Source of the DNA: an uncultured SAR86 cluster bacterium
GTDB taxonomy: Bacteria; Pseudomonadota; Gammaproteobacteria; Magnimaribacterales; AG-339-G14
Assembly (NCBI GenBank): GCA_902526045.1
Contig: CABZJI010000003.1
Coordinates: 62,001 to 126,000 of the forward strand
Reading direction: 5' to 3'
DNA: 64,000 nucleotides
Part shown: in pieces, positions 8,283 to 17,000 of the stretch
Numbering within the stretch: position 1 is the stretch's first letter
Layout: each line of letters starts with the position of its first letter
Translations under genes and position numbers: made by a program
The notes under the pieces: model-generated
What the model saw: only the letters and a program-made list of their open reading frames with translations
Databases searched by the model: none
Told to the model about the DNA's origin: nothing

Positions 8283-8993
8283 ATGAAAAAAATATTATTA
8301 ATTTTAATGGTTATCTCATCTATTAATTTATTATCAGATGATGGAACTGGCAGGCATGAAATGCATGCATTTTATCAATTTGCCGTAACTAATCCGCCTC
8401 AAGTAGTTGAAGCAATGGATGAGTTTTATGCATCAGATTGTGGAAAAAAATATCCAGCTGATGTTGTCTTATTTGATGATGCATTTAATGGAAGCAGTCC
8501 ATCGACACACTTTTTTATAAATTCATATGAAAGTATGGAAGATTATGAAGTGGGTCAGGCTCTAGTAGCTACATGCCCTGCAGCAGCAGCTTTTTTTAAC
8601 AAGATTTTACCTGTAGCAACTCCCGTTTCAGAATTTGTTACTTTTCAGGCTTTAGAGGTTGGAGATTGGACAAAAGATAGGGCCTTTATGAGATTTGATC
8701 TCAAGGTGGAATCTGGAAAAGCAGGAGATTATTTGGAAGAATTTATCGAATTAGCTAACTCAAATGAGAATGAACTTACTAGTTCATACGGTTTAAATGC
8801 TGTTATTTATGGATCTACAGAATTCACTCATTTTATCTATATAGGTGGAAGTGATTTTGCATCTCTTACTAAGAATCAAATGGCACAGTCTCAATCAGAT
8901 GCACAAGCTAAATTCTTAAAAAAAGTTAAAGGTATGAGAGAAGTAGTAAATATATCTTATGGTTCGCCAATTAAAGCCTGGCTAAAAAGATAA
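8283..8993 (+). CDS. Secreted duplicated-domain protein, paralog 4 of 4, function unknown
   Basis: Signal peptide MKKILLILMVISSINLLS, start preceded by TAGGAG. First domain: TNPPQVVEAMDEFYASDC, then PSTHFFINSYESMEDYE and ATCPAAAAF; second domain: DLKVESGKAGDYLEEF, then EFTHFIYIGGSDFASL. It is closest to paralog 1 (1854): both have the phrase GDWT[KT]D...F...D[IL]KVESG linking the domains, and both have a signal peptide ending LLSDD. A downstream bidirectional terminator ends the 7545-8993 unit. Confidence 0.72.
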   Translation: MKKILLILMVISSINLLSDDGTGRHEMHAFYQFAVTNPPQVVEAMDEFYASDCGKKYPADVVLFDDAFNGSSPSTHFFINSYESMEDYEVGQALVATCPAAAAFFNKILPVATPVSEFVTFQALEVGDWTKDRAFMRFDLKVESGKAGDYLEEFIELANSNENELTSSYGLNAVIYGSTEFTHFIYIGGSDFASLTKNQMAQSQSDAQAKFLKKVKGMREVVNISYGSPIKAWLKR

Positions 8994-9004
8994 ACATTTC
9001 TCAA

Positions 9005-9034
9005 AAAAAAGAGAGGTTAAGCCTCTCTTTTTTT
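9005..9034. terminator. Bidirectional intrinsic terminator overlapping a stop codon
   Basis: Stem AGAGAGG / CCTCTCT with loop TTAAG and runs of A and T on either side. The TAA of the minus-strand gene at 9017 lies in the loop, so the hairpin ends both that gene and the plus-strand pair 7545-8993. Confidence 0.85.
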
Positions 9035-9955
9035 TAATTTTTCAGTTCTTAGAAATATGAAAAAACTTAAAGTAGCTAATGAGCAAAGGATATGCCAAAT
9101 TCCATGAGCTTGTATATACGAGTCAGGATTACATAAAGGTTGGCCTGGGTATCCTTGAAGCCAAATAATGAAGGCGGATATGTAGAGAAACATGCCGATA
9201 AAAAACCAAGAATATTTTCTATCGTATATTGGTTTTGATTTACATAATAATCCCGGTAGCCAAAAAAATGCTATCCACCAATATTGATCTAAATTATTGA
9301 TTATCTCTAAAGGAAAAATTCCAAATATAGCTGCAACTAAGAATCCAACAAAACCAGAAAAGAATCTCATTCTTTGACTCCAGAATCTAAATAAAAATTC
9401 AGAAACTATCCAAATTCCTATTGAAACTCCATAAACACTGAATCCAATACCCATTCCATCTCCAAGAAACCACCTACCAAGACCGTAGGCGAAGACAATT
9501 CCTGCATATGTTTTAAAAAATGTACTCGTACTCCATTTAGCCATGAGCTTGAAGTTGTATAGCCAAGGAATAACGATGTACATAACCATACTTAAGTTAT
9601 CTGCCCAACCACCCCATTCAGTGTGTGTACCGTGCATTAAAAAAGACCCAGGTCCCAAGAAAATTGCAGCAGAGGCATATAAGATGGCAATAGGAGTAAA
9701 AGTGTGAAAAGTATTTATATTATTCTTATCTTTATGCAGAATGTGAAACATCATCAAGCCAGTCACCATGAAAGCTAAATTAGTCAGAGTATTTACAGGC
9801 TCTCTAAAGATACTATCGCTTACCTTTTCACACCAACGAGATGCTTCGCCAATAACCATACCTGGCTCAAGGGAAATGGATATTCCTAAATAAGCAAAAA
9901 GACCATATAAAAAAAGAAATAAAAAGCTAAAAAAGTAAGCAAGACGTAAGGCCAT
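9017..9955 (-). CDS. Ceramidase-like integral membrane hydrolase (alkaline ceramidase family)
   Basis: A 312-residue protein with about seven hydrophobic segments. The motifs match the alkaline ceramidase/CREST-type family: CEK...REPVNTLTNLAF early, GSFLMHGTHTEWGGWADNLSM in the middle (Ser, His and Asp expected at the zinc site) and HGIWHILCS near the C-terminus (HxxWH). These families hydrolyse amide-linked lipids or act as membrane receptors in animals; the substrate here is unknown. It sits alone, followed on the same strand by a small lipoprotein gene upstream at 10474. Confidence 0.8.
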   Translation of the reverse strand: MALRLAYFFSFLFLFLYGLFAYLGISISLEPGMVIGEASRWCEKVSDSIFREPVNTLTNLAFMVTGLMMFHILHKDKNNINTFHTFTPIAILYASAAIFLGPGSFLMHGTHTEWGGWADNLSMVMYIVIPWLYNFKLMAKWSTSTFFKTYAGIVFAYGLGRWFLGDGMGIGFSVYGVSIGIWIVSEFLFRFWSQRMRFFSGFVGFLVAAIFGIFPLEIINNLDQYWWIAFFWLPGLLCKSKPIYDRKYSWFFIGMFLYISAFIIWLQGYPGQPLCNPDSYIQAHGIWHILCSLATLSFFIFLRTEKLKKREA

Positions 9956-9997
9956 ATATAATTATTTAGCCATTAAGTCTTTTAAATTAGAATTTGT

Positions 9998-10474
9998 TTA
10001 CGGAGTTCTCATTACCTCAGGTGGAGTACACTTGAGGATGGAAGTAGTATTGAGTTCTTCTAATACCAATTTGAGTTTTCTATATTCAGAAACTTCAGGG
10101 CTTAAGCCTACTGAGCTTATTCCTATAAAACTTGTACCTATCAATGGATCGTGCTTTGTTAAACCATAAGTTGAAAAACTAGTACTTCTATTTGCATTTT
10201 CAACTACTTTTTCTGACAAATTACTAATCAAGTTAGAAATTCTAATCCTATTAGCCTGCATTTCAGAACAAGATAAAGATTGAATGTCTAAAGGATAGTG
10301 CAATGTTTCGTCATTAATTGCACCTTTACCACCATTTTGATCTATAAAATCGTCTAGCATAATTGATGCAGATGAATAAGTTGTAATATTTGTTCCAGCA
10401 CAATTAACTAGAACAAACAGCATCAATGGAAGGATCAGTACTTTAATAAAATTTTTCATGTTTACAGTCTTCAT
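9998..10474 (-). CDS. Small lipoprotein, function unknown
   Basis: A 158-residue protein with a lipobox: hydrophobic ILPLMLFVL followed by VNCAG, so Cys is likely lipidated after signal peptidase II cleavage. The ATG at 10474 is favoured by GGAGTGG a few bases upstream; another ATG 15 bases on is possible. The mature part has no motif I recognise; it contains FDI-type sequence LHYPLDIQSLSCSEM and a C-terminal helix. It may be co-transcribed with the ceramidase-like gene 42 bases downstream. Confidence 0.7.
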   Translation of the reverse strand: MKTVNMKNFIKVLILPLMLFVLVNCAGTNITTYSSASIMLDDFIDQNGGKGAINDETLHYPLDIQSLSCSEMQANRIRISNLISNLSEKVVENANRSTSFSTYGLTKHDPLIGTSFIGISSVGLSPEVSEYRKLKLVLEELNTTSILKCTPPEVMRTP

Positions 10475-10502
10475 AAAGCCACTCCATGAAGTTTATTTCC
10501 TA

Positions 10503-10528
10503 CGTTTTTCTCTTAATTAAGAAAAACG
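10503..10528. promoter_or_regulatory. Inverted repeat in a divergent intergenic region
   Basis: CGTTTTTCT and AGAAAAACG form a perfect 9-base inverted repeat around CTTAATTA. It lies between the divergent lipoprotein gene (10474) and the SLC13 transporter gene (10701), so it could be an operator or an RNA hairpin. The rest of the 226-base region shows nothing I can name. Confidence 0.35.
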
Positions 10529-10700
10529 AGATTTTATTGTCAAAATGACAGATAGTCAAATCAACAAACACTCACTTCTAAGTTAAATTTTACTATATTT
10601 GTACTTAAAAAGCCTCTATTTATAAATGTTTGATAGATTTTAAAAATAAATGATGTTTTATGCCAAGTCAAAGAACATAATGTAAAGTAAATACTCTTTT

Positions 10701-12473
10701 ATGGAAGCCAATCAAATTTTACTCTCATTCATACTTTTAATTATGGTTGGTATGTTTATTTGGGGTAGATTCCGCTACGATGCTGTGGCTTTGACAAGCC
10801 TTGCTATCCTTGTTGTACTTGGATTTGTTCCAGCAAAGGAGGCATTTATAGGTTTTGGTCATCCCGCAGTAATCACAGTTGCTCTTGTTTTGCTTATTAG
10901 TAAGGGTCTTGAAGCTTCTGGATTGATTGGAAAAATAGGTAATACTCTGCAGAAAGTTGCCAAAAGTGAATTCCAGTTTTTAGTTATATTGATGGGAATT
11001 GCAGTTGTTTTGTCCTCTTTCATGAACAACATTGGTGCCATGGCTATGTTATTGCCAATTACGTTAGGTATATGCCAAAAAATGAGTTGGTCCCCTTCTA
11101 AATTCCTTATGCCTTTAGCGTTTGCCTCAATTCTAGGTGGAATGAATACAAAGATTGGAACTCCACCAAATATAATAATTTCTGAATTCAGGAATCAATA
11201 CTCAAATCAAGGATTTGAATTTTTTGATTTTGCATACGCTGGATTACCAGTCAGTATTGGAGGAGTTATTTTTATTTCTTTGCTGGGATTTGTTCTTGTA
11301 AAAAATAGATCTGGTGAGAATAATTCATCCTCGTTAGTTGATATCAACGAATACTTAGTAGAGTTAGTAATTGACAAAGATAGTAACCTTATAGGTAAAA
11401 GGACACAAGAATTCAGAAAAGAGCTTGGTGCAGACATAGTGCTCATTGGCTCTGTAAATGAATTATCTGATGCTAGAGAAGTTCTAAGTAACTTTGATGA
11501 ACTTAAAGAATCTCAAATATTACTTTTAAAAATAAATCCAGAAGAAGTATCAAGTCTTCAGGAAGAATATGGTTTATCTCTTAGAACGGATATTAGTGAT
11601 CTTGATTCAACCAGCTTTGGTGAAATTGAGACCATGATCTCTCCAGGATCCAGATTAATTGGGAGAACAATAAGTTATTTTTCAAATATGGTTGGTAGAC
11701 AAATGGCCGTGCTTGGTTTGTGGAGAAAAGGCACAAATTTTCAAGGTAGTCTTTCAAATGAACATTTTAAAGCAGGAGACGTTTTGTTAGTTGCTTCAAG
11801 GGAAGAGCAGAAAGATACAAGCGAAAAGATGCAAGACCTGGGCTTGATGCCTCTATGGCAAAGAGAGCTCGATGTCATTAAAGATGATTCAAAAGTATTA
11901 GTTTCTCTTGGATTATTTTCTCTTAGTTTGCTTTTCGTGATTGCAAACTTTTTAAATGTTGTCATAGCTTTTTTGCTCTGTGTATTAGCATTTGTTGCAA
12001 CAAAACTTCTGAAACCTAATATGCTTTATCGGCATATTGAATGGCCTGTGATTGTGCTTTTAGGAGCCATGATCCCTATTGGAGATGCTTTGTATGACAG
12101 TGGGCTAACAAATATTCTAGCAACTGTAATTGCTACCCAATCTATACAATTTGGACTAGTGGGTACCCTTGTAATTTTAATGGTTGCTACTATGTGTTTA
12201 TCTGATGTTATTAATAATGCTGCAACTGCAGTGATCATGGGACCAATATCGGTCACAATTGCAAATCAATTGGGCTACCCTTCTGAGCCATTTTTGATGT
12301 GTGTTGCCATAGGCGCAAGTTGTGCATTTTTATCTCCTATTGGTCATCAATGTAATACTTTAGTTATGGGCCCTGGAAACTATAAATTTGGAGATTATTG
12401 GAAATTAGGGTTGCCCTTAGAGTTGCTCATCATTGCAATTTCTACGCCACTGCTTCTTATTTTTTGGTTCTAA
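10701..12473 (+). CDS. SLC13/DASS-type anion permease with two RCK_C (TrkA-C) domains
   Basis: A 590-residue membrane protein. The N-terminal and C-terminal thirds are blocks of hydrophobic helices typical of the SLC13 family (sodium:dicarboxylate/sulfate type), including FMNNIGAMAMLLPIT and GGMNTKIGTPPNI in the first half and SDVINNAATAVIMGPI and GASCAFLSPIGHQCNTLVMGPG in the second, the paired substrate- and Na-binding hairpins. Residues about 210-390 are hydrophilic and contain two TrkA-C-like regulatory domains (VIDKDSNLIGKRTQEF, MISPGSRLIGRTISYF). Substrate could be sulfate or a dicarboxylate. No Shine-Dalgarno sequence is evident before the ATG. Confidence 0.88.
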   Translation: MEANQILLSFILLIMVGMFIWGRFRYDAVALTSLAILVVLGFVPAKEAFIGFGHPAVITVALVLLISKGLEASGLIGKIGNTLQKVAKSEFQFLVILMGIAVVLSSFMNNIGAMAMLLPITLGICQKMSWSPSKFLMPLAFASILGGMNTKIGTPPNIIISEFRNQYSNQGFEFFDFAYAGLPVSIGGVIFISLLGFVLVKNRSGENNSSSLVDINEYLVELVIDKDSNLIGKRTQEFRKELGADIVLIGSVNELSDAREVLSNFDELKESQILLLKINPEEVSSLQEEYGLSLRTDISDLDSTSFGEIETMISPGSRLIGRTISYFSNMVGRQMAVLGLWRKGTNFQGSLSNEHFKAGDVLLVASREEQKDTSEKMQDLGLMPLWQRELDVIKDDSKVLVSLGLFSLSLLFVIANFLNVVIAFLLCVLAFVATKLLKPNMLYRHIEWPVIVLLGAMIPIGDALYDSGLTNILATVIATQSIQFGLVGTLVILMVATMCLSDVINNAATAVIMGPISVTIANQLGYPSEPFLMCVAIGASCAFLSPIGHQCNTLVMGPGNYKFGDYWKLGLPLELLIIAISTPLLLIFWF

Positions 12474-12718
12474 TTTCCTTGGATAATTGTACCTCTAATA
12501 AAAAGTTCGTAATAGCGTGAGCAGTTATAGTTCCTAATTTCTATCAACATATCCAAATATTTTTGCTTTTCGGTATCTAAAGTGGATCTATGATCTAAAT
12601 AGCATGCGTCAAATTCATCTAGATCATAAAAAGAATTTTTTACTACCTTATCGAAGGTGCATGAAAATAAAAAAATGGATAGAGAAAGGATCAGATAATT
12701 ATTGATTCTCATCTGCAT
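12470..12718 (-). CDS. Very small lipoprotein, function unknown
   Basis: An 82-residue product with signal MRINNYLILSLSIFLFSC ending in a plausible lipobox (LFSC). The start is probably the ATG at 12712 (M3 of the open frame) or 12718; there is no clear ribosome site. It overlaps the 3' end of the upstream channel gene by about 20 bases and the SLC13 gene's end by 4 bases on the opposite strand. Mature residues include three further cysteines. No family recognised. The tight coupling to the channel hints at a shared transcript. Confidence 0.55.
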   Translation of the reverse strand: MQMRINNYLILSLSIFLFSCTFDKVVKNSFYDLDEFDACYLDHRSTLDTEKQKYLDMLIEIRNYNCSRYYELFIRGTIIQGN

Positions 12719-13424
12719 TCAACTGACCGCTGCTGGATTTTTGAGACATTACATCAACAATAATACCAATAACCATATTCAACATAATAACTGCGTTGAG
12801 AAGAATGAAGCTGATGAAGTATAACCATACCCAAGGAAATACTTCGATAATATCATTCATGACAGCAGCCCAGTCATCATAAGTGGCAACCTGTGCAAGT
12901 GTAAGCATAGCCAGGCCAATGTTACCCCAATGCTCTGGATCAGTTGTTCCAAAAACTAAAGTTCCAATCGCTGCCCATATGTAGATAAAAATGAACATTA
13001 AAAGAGCCACAAAACCGACTCTAGGAAGAGTTTCAAACAAAGCATCTACAATTTTCTTCAATGCTGGTACAACAGTAATAATTCTTAGAACCCTTACGAT
13101 TCTGAGCAATCTTGCAACAAAAGCTGTTTCTCCTCCAGTGATAGGAATTAGGCTAACCGTCACGATAATAAAATCAAAAACATTCCAACCGCCTTTGAAG
13201 AATTTAAACAAGGATCTTTCAGCAACTATTCTTATGATAATTTCAATTAGAAAAAAGATTGTAATCGCTGTATCTAAAAAATTCAGTAACTCGACATAGT
13301 CTTCTGAAAGATCATAAGAGCTAACACCAGCATAAATTGCTGAGCCAATTATTACGAAAATTACGATTCCATTAAAAAAACGACTGTTTCTAATTTTTAA
13401 GAAAAATTGAACTATCTGATTCAT
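12699..13424 (-). CDS. Single-domain voltage-gated cation channel (NavBac-like) with TYDDW filter
   Basis: A 241-residue six-helix ion channel of the bacterial voltage-gated type. S4 is recognisable as RLLRIVRVLR (Arg 105, 108, 111, 114 at every third position). The pore helix and filter are LTLAQVATYDDWAAVM; the TYDDW at residues 181-185 occupies the place of TLESW in NaChBac/NavAb. Two adjacent Asp residues resemble the engineered Ca-selective CavAb filter (TLDDW), suggesting divalent selectivity; that is inference. S6 is FISFILLNAVIMLNMVIGIIVDV with the conserved Asn, and a short hydrophilic tail follows. Four subunits would form the channel in the inner membrane. Confidence 0.9.
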   Translation of the reverse strand: MNQIVQFFLKIRNSRFFNGIVIFVIIGSAIYAGVSSYDLSEDYVELLNFLDTAITIFFLIEIIIRIVAERSLFKFFKGGWNVFDFIIVTVSLIPITGGETAFVARLLRIVRVLRIITVVPALKKIVDALFETLPRVGFVALLMFIFIYIWAAIGTLVFGTTDPEHWGNIGLAMLTLAQVATYDDWAAVMNDIIEVFPWVWLYFISFILLNAVIMLNMVIGIIVDVMSQKSSSGQLNADENQ

Positions 13425-13456
13425 TTGCGGATTATATACTCAAGTAAATTTTAAAG

Positions 13457-14779
13457 TTAATTATTTAAACAAAGATAAGAAAGGTTAATACCAACGTCTG
13501 TATTACTTCTGGAAAAGATATCAATACTGCTTCTATTATCAAAAGGTTTTAGAAAAATATTCATGGATAAGCAATTTATGAAGAGTCTAGAAAAAGTTAG
13601 ATCTGAAGATTCGTTAACGTCTTTTCTTGTACCTAAAGGTCCGTTAGGTGCAAGATAGTTTTTAGAAGACCAATCGTAGTTTGAGGCCATCACCCATGAA
13701 TCCGGCAAAGCCATTCTGTAACTGAAACCAAACCCCCATTGTCGAAAAGACTCAAATTTTTGATTTGCTTCATATTTATCGGAAAAAATATTCATGGTCC
13801 AACTAGAATTGTTGTTAGGAAGATTAAAAGTATTATTTACAAAAGTTCCATACCTGTAACCACTCTTTGCATCTAACCCAATAAAATTTCTTTTATCAAC
13901 ATTAAAACCGTACTCAAAAACAGAGCCATTTGTCAAAGATCCAGCGTGATTTACGCTGAAGGCATTAGACTCAAGCAGAGCTTTACCGGACAAATAAACT
14001 TGGATTCTTGTAAAACTCGGTGTAACAGACGGATTTTTTAAAGATCCTGATATACCCTCTTCAACATCTAATCGGCTATTTAATCCAAAAACAAAACTTC
14101 TTTGATCAAATTGTGTAAACCTTGATTGATATGTTGATGCCGCAGCAAGAAAATAATTTATTTTGTCACCCCTGGGATTATTTAAGTTTTGATTTAAAGA
14201 CAAATTATAGTTAACAGAAAATTTTGAATCAGATTTTGGTTTTGAATCAGGAGATACTTCTAAGGGAAATCCAGCAATTTCAATAATGTCTGCATCTATA
14301 CCTGCATTTGCGTTGCTCGAGCTAGCAAATCCAAATGTCATTAATTGATTTATTGTAAGAAGCTTTTCTTGTTCCTCAATAGCTGCTAAAAAAGATTCAA
14401 CTTTTGAAATTACTTCTTCTGGTGGATCATAATCTTTGACGCTATCAAGATATAACTTTGCTGGGGCATAGGCTTCTAATCTAAAGTACAAAACGCCTAG
14501 CTCTAACCTAATCCTTGCAAGTGTAGGATCATAAATCAACATTTGTTCGAATACTCCAATTGCTGCCTCTAAATCTCCAAGAATGATTGAAAGATTTGCA
14601 TATTTAAATAAATTACCCTGATCTGTTGGATTCTCAATTAACTTATCAAAAATAGCTTGCCTTTCTTTTCTTATGGTTTCTAATTGCTGAGGATCCGATA
14701 TAGTTGGGGGCACGTTCTGAGTAAATGCAAAAACGCTATAACAAAAGATAAATAGTAATAAAATATATCTACTGGACAT
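13457..14779 (-). CDS. TPR + outer-membrane beta-barrel protein (Slam/DUF560-like)
   Basis: A 440-residue exported protein: signal peptide MSSRYILLLFIFCYSVFAF, TPR-like helices at about 40-135 (NLFKYANLSIILGDLEAAIGVF, LARIRLELGVLYFRLEAY) and then, from about 140, alternating strands rich in Asn, Ser and aromatic residues that end in NLSYLCLNN. This is the layout of surface lipoprotein assembly modulators and related DUF560 barrels. Its ATG is only 37 bases from the start of the divergent CHASE2 cyclase, an arrangement common in proteobacteria where such barrels neighbour CHASE2 cyclases and FecR-domain proteins. No FecR-domain gene is present here. Confidence 0.72.
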   Translation of the reverse strand: MSSRYILLLFIFCYSVFAFTQNVPPTISDPQQLETIRKERQAIFDKLIENPTDQGNLFKYANLSIILGDLEAAIGVFEQMLIYDPTLARIRLELGVLYFRLEAYAPAKLYLDSVKDYDPPEEVISKVESFLAAIEEQEKLLTINQLMTFGFASSSNANAGIDADIIEIAGFPLEVSPDSKPKSDSKFSVNYNLSLNQNLNNPRGDKINYFLAAASTYQSRFTQFDQRSFVFGLNSRLDVEEGISGSLKNPSVTPSFTRIQVYLSGKALLESNAFSVNHAGSLTNGSVFEYGFNVDKRNFIGLDAKSGYRYGTFVNNTFNLPNNNSSWTMNIFSDKYEANQKFESFRQWGFGFSYRMALPDSWVMASNYDWSSKNYLAPNGPLGTRKDVNESSDLTFSRLFINCLSMNIFLKPFDNRSSIDIFSRSNTDVGINLSYLCLNN

Positions 14780-14816
14780 GACAAAGCGTCAATTATAAAG
14801 CTTTTATCCAAAAGAA

Positions 14817-17000
14817 ATGAAAAACATTCAAAAAAAATTACTTCTGCCTTTAGCAATTCTGATTGGGATGATTCCTCTTGCAAATCCATTAAATATCTTT
14901 GATGATTTAAGATTGTTTGCTTTTGATACCTTGCAGCAAATTAGTCCAAGAGAACCTATTGAGGATGATCCAATTCTTATAATTGATATCGATGATGAAT
15001 CACTTTCAAACTTAGGTCAGTGGCCTTGGCCAAGGAATTTGCTATCTAAGTTAGTGGAAAATACTGAGCTTGCTTTGACAACCTCCTTTGACATTGTTTT
15101 TGGTGAAAGAGATAGGACTGGAAGTGATGTGCTAACTGAACAATATTCCACCAGTTCAAATCTTGTTAAAGAATTAAAAAAAATAAAGCCTAATGACGAA
15201 GTTTTTGCGGAATCAATGGAGTCACATACAACTGTAGTTCTTGGAAGTGCTCCAAATAACAAATTAGTTAATGAGTATATAGGACCAAAATTTGGACTAA
15301 TCATACAAGGTGATTCTCCAAAACAATTTCTTCCTAATTACACAGGAATACAAAATAATTTACCCTCTTTAATGGATTCTGCTGCAGGTATCGGTTCAAT
15401 GAGTATTGGAGGCGAATCTAGTGTTGTACGAAGCCTTCCCACGTTTGAAGTTGTCAATGGACAAATAGTGCCCTCTTTGATGCTTGAAACACTTAGAGTT
15501 GCTATAGGAGCAAGTACCTATCAAATAAAGTCTTCAAATGCTTCAGGAGAATTAGCTTTTGGTGAAAATACCGGGATTAATAATATTAAATTAGGGAATG
15601 TCATAATTCCGACCAATGCAAATGGCTACCTTTGGTTACATTCAACTTATAAGGAGAATTTAAATATTGTCCCTGCTTTTGATGTTATCGAAGATAAGTT
15701 TGATAAAGAATTTTTCGTTGGAAAAATTGTATTAATTGGAACTAGTGCATCTGGCTTACTTGATATCAGAAATACAGCTCTAGAAAAGGATATTCCTGGA
15801 GTGACTGTCATAGCTCAAGGTATTCAACAAATTCTAAATGGAGATTTTTTGGTCAGACCGGATTGGATGGAAGGAGCAGAATTCTTATTTGGATTATTTT
15901 TTTCTATTTTCATCTGCCTAATTATTCAATATTTTGGGCCAATCGGGGGTTTAATCACTTTCTCGATTGCAAATTTAAGTAGTCTTTTTGGCTCATTTTA
16001 TGGATTTAATAATCTGAATCTTTTAATTGATCCAATTTCTCCGTTGATTATTTGTTTAATGAGTTATCTGATAATAACGTTTTTTAATTTCCTTTTTACT
16101 GAATTAGAAAGAAGTAAAGTTAGGACAGCTTTTTCTCAATATTTAGCTCCAGAGATGGTTTCAAGACTTGCTGAATCGAGCGAATCTTTAAAACTTGGTG
16201 GCGAGAGGAAGAATATGACCTTTCTTTTCTCAGATATCAGAGGTTTTACAGCTATTTCAGAAAGCTATAAATCTAATCCAGAAGAATTAACGGATTTGAT
16301 TAATAATTTACTAACTGTTTTATCCAATGAAATCTTAAAAAATAATGGAACAATTGATAAATACATGGGTGATTGTATTATGGCTTTTTGGAACGCACCA
16401 ACAGATCAAATTGATCACTCAGACTTAGCTCTAAAAGCTTCATTTGATATGGAGAAAGCTCTTCATGAATTTAATATTAATTTCAAAGAGGATAAAGGAA
16501 TGGAGCTGAAGATAGGAATAGGAATTAATACTGGGGAATGCATAGTTGGAAATATGGGTTCCGAGAAAAGGTTTGATTACACAGTATTAGGAGATCCAGT
16601 GAATCTTGCCTCAAGATTAGAAGGACAATCTGGTAACTATGGATTTCAAAGGATTCTTGGTGCGGACACTGTAAATAATCTTAAAACTGATGCTCATCTA
16701 TTTGAAGTCGATTTAATTCAAGTTAAAGGAAAAAGTGAACCTGTAAAAATTTATACATCGTTTGATAATTTTTCTCTAGTTGATGATGCATTGATGGAAT
16801 TTAAAAATGATCACATAAATTTTCTTCAAAGTTACAGAAATCAACAATGGGAAAAAGCGTTAAATCTTTTGCAAAGATGGGAAGATAAAGTAAAGGAGTT
16901 TGATTTATACTACGCTATTTTTAAGGACAGAATTAAAGATTTAGAAGTCAATTTAGTCGATCCAAACTGGAATGGAGCATATGTCGCAACAACAAAATAA
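14817..17000 (+). CDS. CHASE2-domain adenylate/guanylate cyclase
   Basis: A 727-residue inner-membrane protein. A first hydrophobic helix precedes the CHASE2 sensor (about 30-335; landmarks PILIIDIDDESLSNLGQWPWPR, FDIVFGERDRTG, GKIVLIGTSASGLLD). Three hydrophobic helices at about 350-435 carry the signal to a class III cyclase domain at about 460-650. Both metal-binding Asp are present (FLFSDIRGFT and KYMGDCIMAFW), as is GERKNMTF at the domain start and NIG-type sequence ETGECIVGNMGSEKRFDYTVLGDPVN (transition-state Asn/Arg region, here shortened). Product cAMP is likely, because a cNMP-gated channel sits two genes away. Confidence 0.93.
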   Translation: MKNIQKKLLLPLAILIGMIPLANPLNIFDDLRLFAFDTLQQISPREPIEDDPILIIDIDDESLSNLGQWPWPRNLLSKLVENTELALTTSFDIVFGERDRTGSDVLTEQYSTSSNLVKELKKIKPNDEVFAESMESHTTVVLGSAPNNKLVNEYIGPKFGLIIQGDSPKQFLPNYTGIQNNLPSLMDSAAGIGSMSIGGESSVVRSLPTFEVVNGQIVPSLMLETLRVAIGASTYQIKSSNASGELAFGENTGINNIKLGNVIIPTNANGYLWLHSTYKENLNIVPAFDVIEDKFDKEFFVGKIVLIGTSASGLLDIRNTALEKDIPGVTVIAQGIQQILNGDFLVRPDWMEGAEFLFGLFFSIFICLIIQYFGPIGGLITFSIANLSSLFGSFYGFNNLNLLIDPISPLIICLMSYLIITFFNFLFTELERSKVRTAFSQYLAPEMVSRLAESSESLKLGGERKNMTFLFSDIRGFTAISESYKSNPEELTDLINNLLTVLSNEILKNNGTIDKYMGDCIMAFWNAPTDQIDHSDLALKASFDMEKALHEFNINFKEDKGMELKIGIGINTGECIVGNMGSEKRFDYTVLGDPVNLASRLEGQSGNYGFQRILGADTVNNLKTDAHLFEVDLIQVKGKSEPVKIYTSFDNFSLVDDALMEFKNDHINFLQSYRNQQWEKALNLLQRWEDKVKEFDLYYAIFKDRIKDLEVNLVDPNWNGAYVATTK

